From assembly GCA_023229175.1 (NCBI GenBank), contig JALNZV010000008.1, positions 29,453-93,452 of the forward strand: a stretch of DNA of 64,000 nt, written 5' to 3'. Both the position numbers and the translations under genes were made by a program. This DNA is from Tissierellaceae bacterium. GTDB taxonomy: Bacteria > Bacillota > Clostridia > Tissierellales > Tissierellaceae. Below the pieces are notes generated by a model. The model was not told where the DNA came from. It did no database searches and saw only the letters and a program-made list of their open reading frames with translations. Below, piece by piece: positions 1-8,262 of this stretch; the first letter of the stretch is position 1, and every line of letters begins with the position of its first letter.

Positions 1-677
1 ATGGCAAATCCCTCAAAGGCAGTCAGGTTTTTAATGATTAAATCTATCCTATAGTAAGGTATCTTAATAGATAGATAAATTGATTAAAGCAACAAAGTAT
101 TTCACATGTGAAAAATAATAAAATCCATAAGTGAACATTTGCAGGAGCATCAAAAGTTCTTAGCAAATGGAGGTATAAAATCCGTTAAGCAGCAGCCGAT
201 GTTTGAGCGTAGCGAGTTTCGGTGCTGTAGGATTTTGTATTGGAATGAGCTGTAGAACTTTATGCGACGAAACCGTGAACGTTGGACTTTTATTATTTTA
301 GTATCTGTAAACTAGGCAAATCCCTCAAAGGCAGTCAGGTCTTTAATGATTAAATCTATCATATAGTAAGATATCTTAACAGATAGATAAATTGATTAAA
401 GCAACAAAGTATTTCATATGTGAAAAATAATAAAATCCATAAGTGAACATTTGCAGGAGCATCAAAAGTTCTTAGCAAATGAAGATATAAAATCCGTTAA
501 GCAGCAGCCGATGTCTGAGCGTAGCGAGTTTCGGTGCTGTAGGATTTTGTATTGGAATGAGCTGTAGAACTTTATGCGACGAAACCGTGAACGGTGGACT
601 TTTATTATTTTAGTATCTATAAACTAGGCAAATCCATCAAAGACAGGCAGGTCTTTAATGATTAAATCTATCATATA
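1..677. repeat. 312-bp tandem repeat, two copies plus a partial third
   Basis: Two nearly identical 312-bp units (3-314 and 315-626) are followed by the first 51 bases of a third (627-677). Each unit starts at GGCAAATCC and contains a potential long hairpin: in unit 1, AAAATCC (177-183) can pair with GGATTTT (230-236), with inner CAGC/GCTG and CCGA/TCGG pairings. The unit ends with a block reading AGCTGTAGAACTTTATGCG at 248, which recurs inverted at 7869-7920. No plausible coding frame is present. The 710 bases before the first gene therefore hold only this repeat and about 30 bases of AT-rich sequence. It may be a non-autonomous element or a repeated structured RNA; function unknown. Confidence 0.9.
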
Positions 678-710
678 CGATTTAAGCCTATATCATAAAT
701 TATATCAAAA

Positions 711-1148
711 TTATAGCTCGATTTCACTTATTTTTTTAACCCTTCTTCCATGCCTGCCCCCAGCGAATTCTGCATTTAACCAGGCAGCTACAATTTCAAG
801 GGCCAAGTCTTTGCCCACTACTCTGCCCCCTAGGGCCAATATATTTGCATCGTTGTGCTCCCTGCTCATCCTTGCAGAATAAGTATCTCCACAAAGGGCA
901 CATCTAATCCCCTTGACCTTGTTGCATGAAATAGAAATTCCTATTCCCGTACCGCATATAGCTATGGCTCTATCGACTTCCTTTGCCACTACTGCCTCTG
1001 CAACTTTTTTACCGTAATCAGGATAATCTACCGAATCCGATGAGTAAGTGCCGTAATCCACACATTCCACTCCAATGCCATCTAAATATTCTTTTATATA
1101 CTCCTTTAGTTCAAAACCCCCGTGGTCGCTGCCTATACCTATTTTCAT
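711..1148 (-). CDS. rpiB: Ribose-5-phosphate isomerase B
   Basis: This cytoplasmic enzyme interconverts ribose 5-phosphate and ribulose 5-phosphate in the non-oxidative pentose phosphate pathway; some relatives act on allose or galactose 6-phosphates. The 145-residue protein has the RpiB/LacAB signature SDHGG at residues 7-11, the CGTGIG loop with the expected catalytic Cys65, and the SREHNDAN segment followed by GGR in the C-terminal half. The ATG overlaps the stop of the upstream phosphatase gene in an ATGA arrangement, with an AAGGAGGAAG ribosome binding site inside that gene, so the two are translationally coupled. It is the last gene of the sua5-ywlE-rpiB set. In many Firmicutes glyA or upp would follow; here the repeat array follows instead. 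Confidence 0.95.
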   Translation of the reverse strand: MKIGIGSDHGGFELKEYIKEYLDGIGVECVDYGTYSSDSVDYPDYGKKVAEAVVAKEVDRAIAICGTGIGISISCNKVKGIRCALCGDTYSARMSREHNDANILALGGRVVGKDLALEIVAAWLNAEFAGGRHGRRVKKISEIEL

Positions 1149-1624
1149 TTTTCTTCTTCCTCCTTGATTTTGTCTAATTTAAACTGTGAACTGCGTAGCA
1201 ATTGCAGTATGGCCTGTTGAATTGCATCTCTCGTATGCTCGTACACATACAAACTCTGTCCATAGGGATCTGCTACGTCTTTTTCCACTCCATAGGCCAG
1301 ATTTATCAATGTAAATGTTTTCCCTTGACTGTCTGGGTAAAAAGACAATAGTGAGTCCCTATGAGAACTGCCCATGGTCAATATCAAGTCAGCCTCCTTA
1401 ATCAAGGTCTCATCTATTTGCCTGGACTTATGCCCCGATATATCTAAGCCTATATTTTCCATGGCCTTTATAGAGTTTTTTGACGCCTTACCGCCATTGA
1501 AAGTGTTGATGCCTGCAGATTTAACTACAATATCTAGTTTTTCCTTATGAACTATGGATTTTAAAATCCCTTCTGCCATGGGACTTCTACAAGTATTTCC
1601 CGTACAAACGAATAATATATTCAC
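1145..1624 (-). CDS. ywlE: Low-molecular-weight protein phosphatase, YwlE-type (probable protein arginine phosphatase)
   Basis: The protein belongs to the low-molecular-weight phosphotyrosine phosphatase fold (159 residues). The P-loop begins at residue 7 as CTGNTCRS, giving nucleophile Cys7 and Arg13, and the general-acid loop ADPYGQ lies near residue 118. A Thr at P-loop position 11 is the residue that distinguishes YwlE arginine phosphatases from tyrosine phosphatases, which usually carry Ile or Leu there. The expected role is thus removal of phosphate from protein arginine, opposing McsB-type kinases; no mcsB lies in this window. The gene sits 12 bases after sua5 and overlaps rpiB, the order known from Bacillus. 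The C-terminus (about 15 residues) is rich in Lys and Glu. Confidence 0.85.
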   Translation of the reverse strand: MNILFVCTGNTCRSPMAEGILKSIVHKEKLDIVVKSAGINTFNGGKASKNSIKAMENIGLDISGHKSRQIDETLIKEADLILTMGSSHRDSLLSFYPDSQGKTFTLINLAYGVEKDVADPYGQSLYVYEHTRDAIQQAILQLLRSSQFKLDKIKEEEEK

Positions 1625-1636
1625 GTTTTCCTCTCC

Positions 1637-2686
1637 TTATACATCTATTACATTTCCAGATGCTGCCTTCATCATCCTATTCATTATGGCTATGCCCAAA
1701 TCGGATAGTTCCACACCTTCAGCCAATATAATGTCTATCTCTTTGCCGTCCAGTGTTCTTAATATGTTGAACAAATTTCTTGCAATGGTCTCCTTGTTTT
1801 TCCTACTCCCCATGGAAATAATATAACCATGGGTATATAAGCCTTTGGTTTCATCTGTACATATAATGCCGACAGACTTTCCAATTTCCTTATATCTTTT
1901 AGTATTGTCCCTTATGGCCTCCACAATACTATGGATTTCCCCATTGTACACTATCATCTCCGCCTTTGGGGCATAATGCCTATATTTTTGTCCTGGAGAT
2001 TTTGGTACTATTCCTTCCCCTTCCCTCATTATACTAGAATCTATGGCGATATTGGGAATTATTTGGCTCAATTCCTCCTTTGTCACTCCCCCAGGGCGAA
2101 GTATCATTGGCAAATCCCCAGACAAATCTAGAACTGTGGACTCTAATCCAACTCCTGTCTTTCCTCCATCTATTATCATATGGACCTTTCCCATTAAATC
2201 ATCTATTACATGATTTGCAGATGTGGGGCTGGGCCTTCCGGAAATATTGGCAGATGGTGCTGCTATGGGCGTATTTGCCATCCTAATTAATTCTAGGGCT
2301 ATTTTATTTTCAGGCATCCTGATGGCTACAGTATCTAGGCCCGCCGTAATTATATCTGGCACAATCTGTGACCTTTTCAGCAGAAAAGTAATTGGGCCAG
2401 GCCAAAACTTTTCCATGCATATCCTCGCTATCTCCGGTATCTCTACTACTAATTCTTTTACTTGCTGAGTGGAGTGGACATGCAATATAAGAGGATTGTC
2501 CTGTGGCCTGCCTTTTGCCTGAAAAATTTTTCTCACTGCTTCCTCATTTAGCCCATTAGCTCCAAGCCCATAGACGGTTTCTGTGGGGAATGCCACTAGG
2601 CCTCCATTTTTTATAATTTCTACTGCTTCTTCCATTAATCCTTTATCTATATGATTTTCGTCTATTTTTACAATTCTCGTTTCCAT
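1637..2686 (-). CDS. ywlC: L-threonylcarbamoyladenylate synthase (Sua5/YwlC)
   Basis: Sua5/YwlC uses threonine, bicarbonate and ATP to make threonylcarbamoyl-AMP, the precursor for t6A at position 37 of ANN-decoding tRNAs. The 349-residue length is the long Sua5 form: an N-terminal YrdC domain (roughly residues 10-200, with FPTETVYGLG near 35, KGRPQDNPL near 60 and PSANISG near 145) and a C-terminal Sua5 domain that begins after the SPGQKYRHYAPKAE linker near residue 230. It heads the sua5-ywlE-rpiB group, with a 12-base gap to the next gene. All expected motifs are present. Confidence 0.93.
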   Translation of the reverse strand: METRIVKIDENHIDKGLMEEAVEIIKNGGLVAFPTETVYGLGANGLNEEAVRKIFQAKGRPQDNPLILHVHSTQQVKELVVEIPEIARICMEKFWPGPITFLLKRSQIVPDIITAGLDTVAIRMPENKIALELIRMANTPIAAPSANISGRPSPTSANHVIDDLMGKVHMIIDGGKTGVGLESTVLDLSGDLPMILRPGGVTKEELSQIIPNIAIDSSIMREGEGIVPKSPGQKYRHYAPKAEMIVYNGEIHSIVEAIRDNTKRYKEIGKSVGIICTDETKGLYTHGYIISMGSRKNKETIARNLFNILRTLDGKEIDIILAEGVELSDLGIAIMNRMMKAASGNVIDV

Positions 2687-2855
2687 TTCTTGCCCCTTTG
2701 CATTTATCTATTGGTTTTATCTCTATTATTATATATTATTATCTCCTATTTAACAATTTGATATGGACATAAAGTAAAATATAAATCTATTTAAATAAAT
2801 CTGATAATTAATATTTGATATAAGCCTGTCATATCTATTAATGGGAGGGATTAAA

Positions 2856-3566
2856 GTGAACGAATTAATAATAGGTGTAATCGGCTTCTTAGTTGGAGTG
2901 GTTGGAACGGGGTTAGGGGCTATATTTGGAATATTCATAAGGAAAACCGATAGAATATTAAGTTTTTTACTAGGGCTGACCAGTGGATTTATGATGTTTA
3001 TAGTTAGCTTTCATTTGTTTCCGGAAGCTTTTTATTTAGGTGGGATTCCAGTAGTCATCTCGGGAATTGCCATAGGTCTATTTATTATAATTGCCTTGGA
3101 GAGCATAATCAACAGGGCAACACAATACGCTAATCTGAAAACTGGTATAATTTTAGGTATAAGCATAGCAATACACAATTTCCCCGAGGGCCTAGCCCTA
3201 GGATCTACTTTGGTGGGAGTGTCAGATTTTGGATTTGTCCTCACAGTGGCAATGCTCCTACACAATATTCCAGAAGGCATATCAATGTCATTGCCCCTCA
3301 GTATGAATTTGCTGAACCCTTGGAAGGTTTTACTATTCACAGTTGCTGCAGGTGCTCCCACTGGCTTAGGTGCCTACCTTGGGGCATACTTGGGAAATAT
3401 TTCTGCCAATATAATTTCATTTTGTTTGGCTTTGGCAGGTGGCATCATGCTCTATATAGTCTGCGACGATTTAATCCCCATGGGAAAAACCCTTCACAAA
3501 GGAAGGGTTTCGAGTGTCGCCGTCATTACGGGTTATGTACTTGGAATAATCCTGTATTTTAAATGA
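2856..3566 (+). CDS. ZIP family metal transporter
   Basis: A polytopic membrane protein of about 236 residues with eight likely transmembrane segments. It carries the two ZIP metal-site motifs, HNFPEG in TM4 and HNIPEG in TM5, which in the family coordinate zinc, iron or manganese on the way into the cytoplasm. An ATG at 2841 is in frame, but the GTG at 2856 has the ribosome binding site GGGAGGG (2843-2849) six bases upstream and gives a protein starting directly with a hydrophobic helix, so I chose it. It is the only plus-strand gene in the first 16 kb and converges on the YgbA-like gene with no bases between the stop codons. Substrate cannot be read from the sequence. Confidence 0.9.
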   Translation: MNELIIGVIGFLVGVVGTGLGAIFGIFIRKTDRILSFLLGLTSGFMMFIVSFHLFPEAFYLGGIPVVISGIAIGLFIIIALESIINRATQYANLKTGIILGISIAIHNFPEGLALGSTLVGVSDFGFVLTVAMLLHNIPEGISMSLPLSMNLLNPWKVLLFTVAAGAPTGLGAYLGAYLGNISANIISFCLALAGGIMLYIVCDDLIPMGKTLHKGRVSSVAVITGYVLGIILYFK

Positions 3567-3881
3567 TTACTTTGATTTTTTGCCATCTGAATAAAATAGA
3601 TACCTAAGGTACTGATGAGGCCTATATATAATAACCCTTGGCCCTGAAAATCTCATCACTTTTTTAATCTTTTCTTTCATTTCAGGGCGATAACAATGGG
3701 TTTTGCATTTTTTGCAGGACGGTTTGTTTTCTCCATACCTGCAATTTGTCAATCTCTTAGCCGAGTATTCGTACAATTCTTGGCACTCTGGACATTGGTC
3801 CAGTCCAAGTTTATGTTTCTTTTCGCAGTATAAGTCTATCATGAATCTAAGAATTCTTTTATCTTTCTCAATTCTAGACAT
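3567..3881 (-). CDS. YgbA-like protein (nitrous oxide-stimulated promoter family)
   Basis: A 104-residue cysteine-rich protein resembling the family named after the nitrous oxide-stimulated promoter, including E. coli YgbA, a member of the NsrR regulon linked to recovery from nitrosative stress. Visible features are the IDLYC segment near residue 20, QCPECQEL near 31-38, KRLTNCRYGE, a CKKCKTHCY cluster, and a terminal MRFSGPR motif. The eight or so cysteines suggest metal or Fe-S binding, which is inference. I chose the ATG at 3881, preceded by GGGGTG six bases upstream, over an in-frame GTG nine bases earlier. It lies 14 bases after prfA and is probably co-transcribed with it; its stop abuts the stop of the ZIP gene. 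Confidence 0.8.
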   Translation of the reverse strand: MSRIEKDKRILRFMIDLYCEKKHKLGLDQCPECQELYEYSAKRLTNCRYGENKPSCKKCKTHCYRPEMKEKIKKVMRFSGPRVIIYRPHQYLRYLFYSDGKKSK

Positions 3882-3895
3882 GGATTTCACCCCAA

Positions 3896-4957
3896 TTATT
3901 GGCTTAACTTTGCTGCCTGATCCGATGTTGTCAAAGCGTCTATCATTTCGTCTAAATCTCCATCTACAAAGGCATTTAGCTTATATAGTGTAAGATTAAT
4001 TCTATGGTCAGTTACTCTGCCCTGTGGAAAATTGTATGTCCTTATTCTCTCTGATCTATCTCCAGATCCTACTTGCCCTTTTCTCTCCTCTGCTATTTCT
4101 GCAGCCTGATCTGTTAGCATCTTGTCGAATAGCCTAGTTTTAAGAATTTTCATGGCCTTTTCTCTATTTTTAATCTGGCTTCTTTCGTCTTGACAGGCTA
4201 CTACTATTCCCGTAGGTAAATGGGTAATCCTAACGGCGGAGTCCGTAGTGTTTACATGTTGACCTCCTGCCCCAGAAGACCTGTAAATATCGATTTTCAA
4301 GTCCTTTTCCTGGACTTCAATGTCTACATCCTCTGCCTCTGGAAGGACTGCTACCGTAGCTGCAGATGTATGAATTCTGCCACTTGCCTCTGTTTCCGGC
4401 ACTCTTTGTACCCTATGGACACCTGATTCAAATTTCAATCTGCTATAGGCTCCCTTGCCATTTATCATAAATATAACTTCTTTAAATCCACCTATGCCTA
4501 TTTCATTGGAGCTCATTATCTCTATTTTCCATCTACTTCTCTCTGCATATCTGGAGTACATCCTAAATAATACCCCTGCAAATAAGGCTGCCTCGTCTCC
4601 TCCAGTACCCCCCCTTATTTCAATAATGACGTTTTTGTGGTCGTTGGGGTCCTTTGGTATAAGGAGTACCTTTAATTCTTCCTCTATGGACTCAATAGAT
4701 GTTTCCAAATCCTTGATTTCCTCTTTAACCATTTCCTTCATATCGTCGTCTAATTTTTCCCTCAACATCTCCTTGGCATCTTCCAAATCTCCCATAGCCT
4801 TGGCGTACTCCCTATATTTAAACACTATTGGCTCCAGCTCTGCGTGCTCTATCATCAGTTTCTGCCAATTCTCTCTGTCGTTTATAATTTCGGGGTCGAT
4901 TACTTTTTCCCCCAATTCATTGTATTTTTCCTCAATGGAAACTAATTTATCTAACAT
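3896..4957 (-). CDS. prfA: Peptide chain release factor 1
   Basis: RF1 recognises UAA and UAG in the ribosomal A site and triggers peptidyl-tRNA hydrolysis. The 353-residue protein has the usual length. The codon-recognition PxT motif appears as PET in VPETEASGR near residue 185, and the universal GGQ motif is in [10 protein letters not shown] near residue 230. An N-terminal helical domain covers about the first 100 residues. The start has GGGAGTG a few bases upstream. It follows the two ChrA genes and precedes the YgbA-like gene on the same strand. The tripeptide PET (RF1) rather than SPF (RF2) makes the assignment firm. RF1 does not read UGA, which matters for the UGA-containing gene at 53247. 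Confidence 0.96.
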   Translation of the reverse strand: MLDKLVSIEEKYNELGEKVIDPEIINDRENWQKLMIEHAELEPIVFKYREYAKAMGDLEDAKEMLREKLDDDMKEMVKEEIKDLETSIESIEEELKVLLIPKDPNDHKNVIIEIRGGTGGDEAALFAGVLFRMYSRYAERSRWKIEIMSSNEIGIGGFKEVIFMINGKGAYSRLKFESGVHRVQRVPETEASGRIHTSAATVAVLPEAEDVDIEVQEKDLKIDIYRSSGAGGQHVNTTDSAVRITHLPTGIVVACQDERSQIKNREKAMKILKTRLFDKMLTDQAAEIAEERKGQVGSGDRSERIRTYNFPQGRVTDHRINLTLYKLNAFVDGDLDEMIDALTTSDQAAKLSQ

Positions 4958-4972
4958 ATTTTCACTCCCTAC

Positions 4973-5503
4973 TTAATTTGCCTTATACTTATTATATACT
5001 ACTGCCCCTACGGCTCCAACTATAACCATAAAAATAGGGCTAATATTTAAAAACACAATTGCCAGCAATGCCCCCAAGGAAATTAACAGCCTTTTGTATC
5101 CAAATTTCGACCCTTTCATCAGCTTGTAAACTGCAGACAATATAAGGGCGACTATGGCAGGCCTAATTCCTAAAAACACCTTGTCAATAACTGCATTGTC
5201 TCTATATTGGTAAAAGAAAATAGCTATAAATAGCATTATTAAAAAAGACGGTAAAACAGTGCCCAATATGGCAGCCAACGCCCCTGGCAGGCCCAAAACC
5301 CTATATCCCACGTATATACTGGTGTTTACTGCTACAGGTCCGGGGGATCCTTGTGCCACTGCCAAGGCATCTAAAAATTCATTCTCATCTATCCATTTTT
5401 TCTTGTCTACTACTTCCTGTTGAATTATCGGTATCATTGCGTATCCCCCGCCAAAGGTGAAGGCCCCTATTTTAAAAAAGGATGTAAACATTTCTAATAT
5501 CAT
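4973..5503 (-). CDS. chrA: Chromate transporter family protein, second half-size subunit
   Basis: A half-length CHR-superfamily membrane protein of about 176 residues. The family exports chromate, or in anaerobes perhaps other anions; the true substrate is unknown. It starts with the conserved amphipathic helix and the FKIGAFTFGGGYAM motif, followed by QQEVV and the QGSPGPVAVN loop, then hydrophobic helices. The ATG at 5503 was chosen because AGGAGG overlaps the end of the upstream ChrA gene about nine bases before it; a longer frame starting at 5554 would overlap that gene by 38 bases and add an atypical N-terminus. It pairs with the other ChrA half, as usual for short-chain CHR proteins, which are thought to work as heterodimers of opposite topology. 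Confidence 0.88.
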   Translation of the reverse strand: MILEMFTSFFKIGAFTFGGGYAMIPIIQQEVVDKKKWIDENEFLDALAVAQGSPGPVAVNTSIYVGYRVLGLPGALAAILGTVLPSFLIMLFIAIFFYQYRDNAVIDKVFLGIRPAIVALILSAVYKLMKGSKFGYKRLLISLGALLAIVFLNISPIFMVIVGAVGAVVYNKYKAN

Positions 5504-5516
5504 TTCAGCATTCCTC

Positions 5517-6038
5517 CTAATAAAGCAGTACGCCCAGCAATCCTGCCAATACAATGGCGAGAATTGCGTTGAATTTTCTAAAGGACACCATATAGAACAG
5601 TAAACCTGCTATAAATACGGATTTAATATCTACAAAAGCATTTTTGCCGACGGACACAGCAGCTGCAGCGATTAAACCGAGAACCATGGGTCTGATGCCC
5701 GAAAATATCCACTCCACATAGGGAGTGTTCTTAAATTTCACTATAAAGTGAAATATAATACTCATGACAATAAAAGAAGGCAAAATCACTGCCAATGTAG
5801 CTACGGCAGATCCGAAAACCCCCGCCACCTTAAAACCTAAAAATGTCGCTGAATTTATGGCTATGGGACCTGGCGTCATCTCCGACAAAGCCAATATATC
5901 TATGAATTCCGTGTTGGATAACCAGCCATGGACGTGAATTATTTCCTTCTCAATTAGGGGCAGCATGGCATATCCTCCGCCAAAGCTAAAGGCCCCTATT
6001 TTAAAAAACGATATAAATAGTTTCAATAAGTTACCCAT
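5517..6038 (-). CDS. chrA: Chromate transporter family protein, first half-size subunit
   Basis: A 173-residue short-chain CHR protein, partner of the gene just downstream (13-base gap). It has the same layout: FKIGAFSFGGGYAM near residues 12-25, then a SEMTPGPIAINSATF loop near 50-64, then five or so hydrophobic segments. The two proteins are clearly paralogous in their first 70 residues. Co-expression of two halves is typical of Firmicutes. The pair separates prmC from prfA, which are adjacent in many genomes, so it may be an insertion into a housekeeping operon. Chromate as the physiological substrate is only a family label. Confidence 0.88.
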   Translation of the reverse strand: MGNLLKLFISFFKIGAFSFGGGYAMLPLIEKEIIHVHGWLSNTEFIDILALSEMTPGPIAINSATFLGFKVAGVFGSAVATLAVILPSFIVMSIIFHFIVKFKNTPYVEWIFSGIRPMVLGLIAAAAVSVGKNAFVDIKSVFIAGLLFYMVSFRKFNAILAIVLAGLLGVLLY

Positions 6039-6051
6039 AATTACACCTACC

Positions 6052-6885
6052 TTAAACTCTATAAAATCCCATTGCCACTCTGGGGTGACCTTGAGAATCT
6101 TTCATTATGGAAATATCTCTAAAACCTTCCTCCCATAAAATCAATTCCAAGGCATCTCCCTGATCATATCCAATTTCGTATATTAAAAGTCCATTGTCCT
6201 TTAAATGTTTTTTGCTGCCCTTCGTTATTATTCTATAAAAATCCAGACCATCTATTCCTCCATCCAGGGCATTCGTAGGTTCAAAATCTCTTACAACCCT
6301 ATCTAGTTCCTCGATGTCCTTACTGGGTATATAGGGAGGATTGGATACTACGATGTCAAACCTTTCACTCTCTCCGATGGGTGCAAATAAGTCTCCCTCT
6401 AAAAAATGCACATTGAGTACTTTTAGTCTTTCTCTATTTATGTTGGCAACTTCAATAGCCCCTTGAGATATATCCACACCACAGACAAGGGCATCCTTGC
6501 AATAATGCCCAATGGTAAGCCCTATAACTCCGCTTCCTGCACACATATCTAAGACTTTTATATCTTTGCCTTTTAGGTTGTCTTTTATATATTCCAAAAT
6601 ATATTCTACTAAAACTTCAGTATCAAATCTAGGGATTAAAACCTTTTCATTTACAAAAAAGTTTAACCCCATAAATTCTTTTTCCCCCAAAACATATTGG
6701 ATTGGTGTGCCCTCTTGGACCTTTTTCATTTGTACTTGAAATTCCATGGAAATAATATCTGAAACTTCCCGATCTCCATAGGCGTAAATATGACTTTTAT
6801 CCACACCTAGAAGTTTTGAAAATATCAATAAGCTTTCCCTAGGGAAGTCTTTATATTTTCTCCTTAAATCATCAATAGTTACCAT
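6052..6885 (-). CDS. prmC: Release factor glutamine methyltransferase
   Basis: PrmC (HemK) methylates the glutamine of the GGQ motif in RF1 and RF2 using S-adenosylmethionine. The 277-residue protein has a helical N-terminal domain (about 1-80), a PRFDTEVLVEY segment at about 86-96, SAM motif I as DMCAGSGVIG near 115 and the catalytic NPPY motif near 185. It overlaps the end of the DUF1385 gene by seven bases, so the pair is translationally coupled. Its substrate RF1 is encoded three genes downstream, the usual functional pairing. Confidence 0.94.
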   Translation of the reverse strand: MVTIDDLRRKYKDFPRESLLIFSKLLGVDKSHIYAYGDREVSDIISMEFQVQMKKVQEGTPIQYVLGEKEFMGLNFFVNEKVLIPRFDTEVLVEYILEYIKDNLKGKDIKVLDMCAGSGVIGLTIGHYCKDALVCGVDISQGAIEVANINRERLKVLNVHFLEGDLFAPIGESERFDIVVSNPPYIPSKDIEELDRVVRDFEPTNALDGGIDGLDFYRIITKGSKKHLKDNGLLIYEIGYDQGDALELILWEEGFRDISIMKDSQGHPRVAMGFYRV

Positions 6886-7832
6886 AAGTCCTCGTCCTTG
6901 TTTTCAGGCAATACGGCTTTTATTGCCTCTATGGCAACTTGGATTTGCTCTCCATCTGGCTCCTTTACTGTAGCCATTTTTTGTATCATAAGTCCTGGAT
7001 AAGACAGTATATATGCCAGCTTAGAATTGCTTTTCCCAATCAATTTATTTATTTCATAGGAAATACCTGCAATTACTGGAAACATAATAATCCTTATGAG
7101 AACTCTCTGTAGTGGATTTGGCCAGCCGAAAAATGACAGCACAAAAATACTCACTACCATTACCATAAATAGAAAACTGGTTCCACATCTAGGATGTAAT
7201 ATGGAGTGTTTCTTCACGTTTTCTACGGTCAATTCCTCTTCATTTTCATAGCAATGTATGGTCTTGTGCTCTGCACCGTGGTATTCAAACACTCTGCTGA
7301 TGTCGTCAAATTTGGAAACGCCAACTATATATAGTAGAAATATTCCTATCCTAACAAATCCCTCCACTAAATTTAAACCAACGGACATGTGTATTCTCGT
7401 CTTGAAAAAGTTAGTTATAAAAGAGGGCAATACCATGAATATGCCCACTGCCAAAACCATGGATGCTACCATAGTGATGAACATCTCCACATCTGCGGCT
7501 TTGTCTTTAAAAATTTTCTCCGTAATAGACTTTTTCTCAGGTGCCTTAGTCTCCTCTTCCTCAAAGAATTCTGCGGAATACATCAGTGCCTTGGTGCCTA
7601 TGGTCAGAGCCTCAATCAATCCTACTACACCCCTTAAAAAAGGCAATGTAAATACTTTGTACCTCATGCCCAAGGTATTTAGCTTTTCAGTCTTTAATTC
7701 TATTTCATTATCCGGTTTTCTAACTGCAATGGATACGTGATTTGGTCCCCTCATCATTATTCCTTCTATTAGAGCCTGACCGCCTATGCTGGTTATATGC
7801 TTCGGTATTCTATTTACTTTTTTTATCTCCAT
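6879..7832 (-). CDS. DUF1385 family membrane protein (YqhQ-like)
   Basis: A 317-residue member of the DUF1385 family, conserved in Firmicutes and of unknown biochemical function. It begins with the family hallmark GGQALIEGIMMRGP (residues 17-30). Several transmembrane helices occur in the middle and C-terminal half. A conserved block with HGAEHKTIHCYE near 185 and HPRCGTSF near 210 carries histidine and cysteine residues that could bind a metal; that is inference. The gene lies between rpmE and prmC, the order seen in many clostridia. Its start follows a GCGGTGAG ribosome binding site. Confidence 0.85.
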   Translation of the reverse strand: MEIKKVNRIPKHITSIGGQALIEGIMMRGPNHVSIAVRKPDNEIELKTEKLNTLGMRYKVFTLPFLRGVVGLIEALTIGTKALMYSAEFFEEEETKAPEKKSITEKIFKDKAADVEMFITMVASMVLAVGIFMVLPSFITNFFKTRIHMSVGLNLVEGFVRIGIFLLYIVGVSKFDDISRVFEYHGAEHKTIHCYENEEELTVENVKKHSILHPRCGTSFLFMVMVVSIFVLSFFGWPNPLQRVLIRIIMFPVIAGISYEINKLIGKSNSKLAYILSYPGLMIQKMATVKEPDGEQIQVAIEAIKAVLPENKDEDLW

Positions 7833-7868
7833 ATTCTCACCGCCATTCTATATTAGTTGGAAAATCAT

Positions 7869-7920
7869 AAAAGTCCAACGTTCTCGGTTTCGTCGCATAA
7901 AGTTCTACAGCTTATTTCAT
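7869..7920 (-). repeat. Inverted fragment of the 312-bp repeat
   Basis: About 45 bases here are the reverse complement of bases 248-292 in the tandem repeat at the left end, with one visible change (GAGAACG for GTGAACG when read on the minus strand). It lies in the 138-base gap between rpmE and the DUF1385 gene. Its presence at a second site shows that the 312-bp repeat contains a dispersed element and is not only a local duplication. Confidence 0.85.
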
Positions 7921-7970
7921 TAAATTAAAAAGGTTAGTTGCACAAGCATCTAACCTCGGTTTTGAAGAAA

Positions 7971-8171
7971 TTAGTCCAAATTATATCTCTTCTTAAATTT
8001 CTCAACACGACCGCCACGCTCAACGAATTTTTGACGACCAGTAAAGAATGGATGGCATTCTGAACAGATTTCAACTCTTAATTCATCTTTTACAGAACCT
8101 GTTTTAAATGTATTGCCACATGCACATGTAACTACTGCCTCTTTGTATTCTGGATGAATATTTGCTTTCAT
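7971..8171 (-). CDS. rpmE: 50S ribosomal protein L31, zinc-binding form
   Basis: A 66-residue L31 of the cysteine-containing (C+) type: CACG near residue 16 and CSECHPF near 37 provide a zinc site. L31 bridges the large and small subunits. The ATG at 8171 is preceded by AGAGAGG eight bases upstream; an upstream in-frame GTG at 8180 overlaps that ribosome binding site and is unlikely to be used. The gene has its own promoter just after rho (8234-8262). Its C-terminal Lys/Arg-rich KFKKRYNL end is typical. Confidence 0.95.
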   Translation of the reverse strand: MKANIHPEYKEAVVTCACGNTFKTGSVKDELRVEICSECHPFFTGRQKFVERGGRVEKFKKRYNLD

Positions 8172-8233
8172 TCCTTTCACCTCTCTTCAACTGCTTATAT
8201 ACATAAAAATAGCTTTCATATTTCGACCACTCA

Positions 8234-8262
8234 ATTATAACACATAAGTTTTTTCATTTCAA
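8234..8262 (-). promoter_or_regulatory. Probable sigma-A promoter of rpmE
   Basis: On the minus strand TTGAAA (8257-8262) and TATAAT (8234-8239) are separated by exactly 17 bases, 63 bases upstream of the rpmE start. The -35 box begins directly after the rho stop codon. This is one of the best matches to the vegetative consensus in the window. Confidence 0.75.

Noticed and set aside
658..882. 74-residue plus-strand frame over the end of rpiB
   Set aside because: It is antisense to the RpiB coding sequence and shows no ribosome binding site; rpiB on the minus strand explains the region.
5504..5554. Longer N-terminus for the second ChrA half
   Set aside because: It would overlap the first ChrA gene by 38 bases and adds a hydrophilic stretch not seen in the family; a good ribosome binding site supports the start at 5503.
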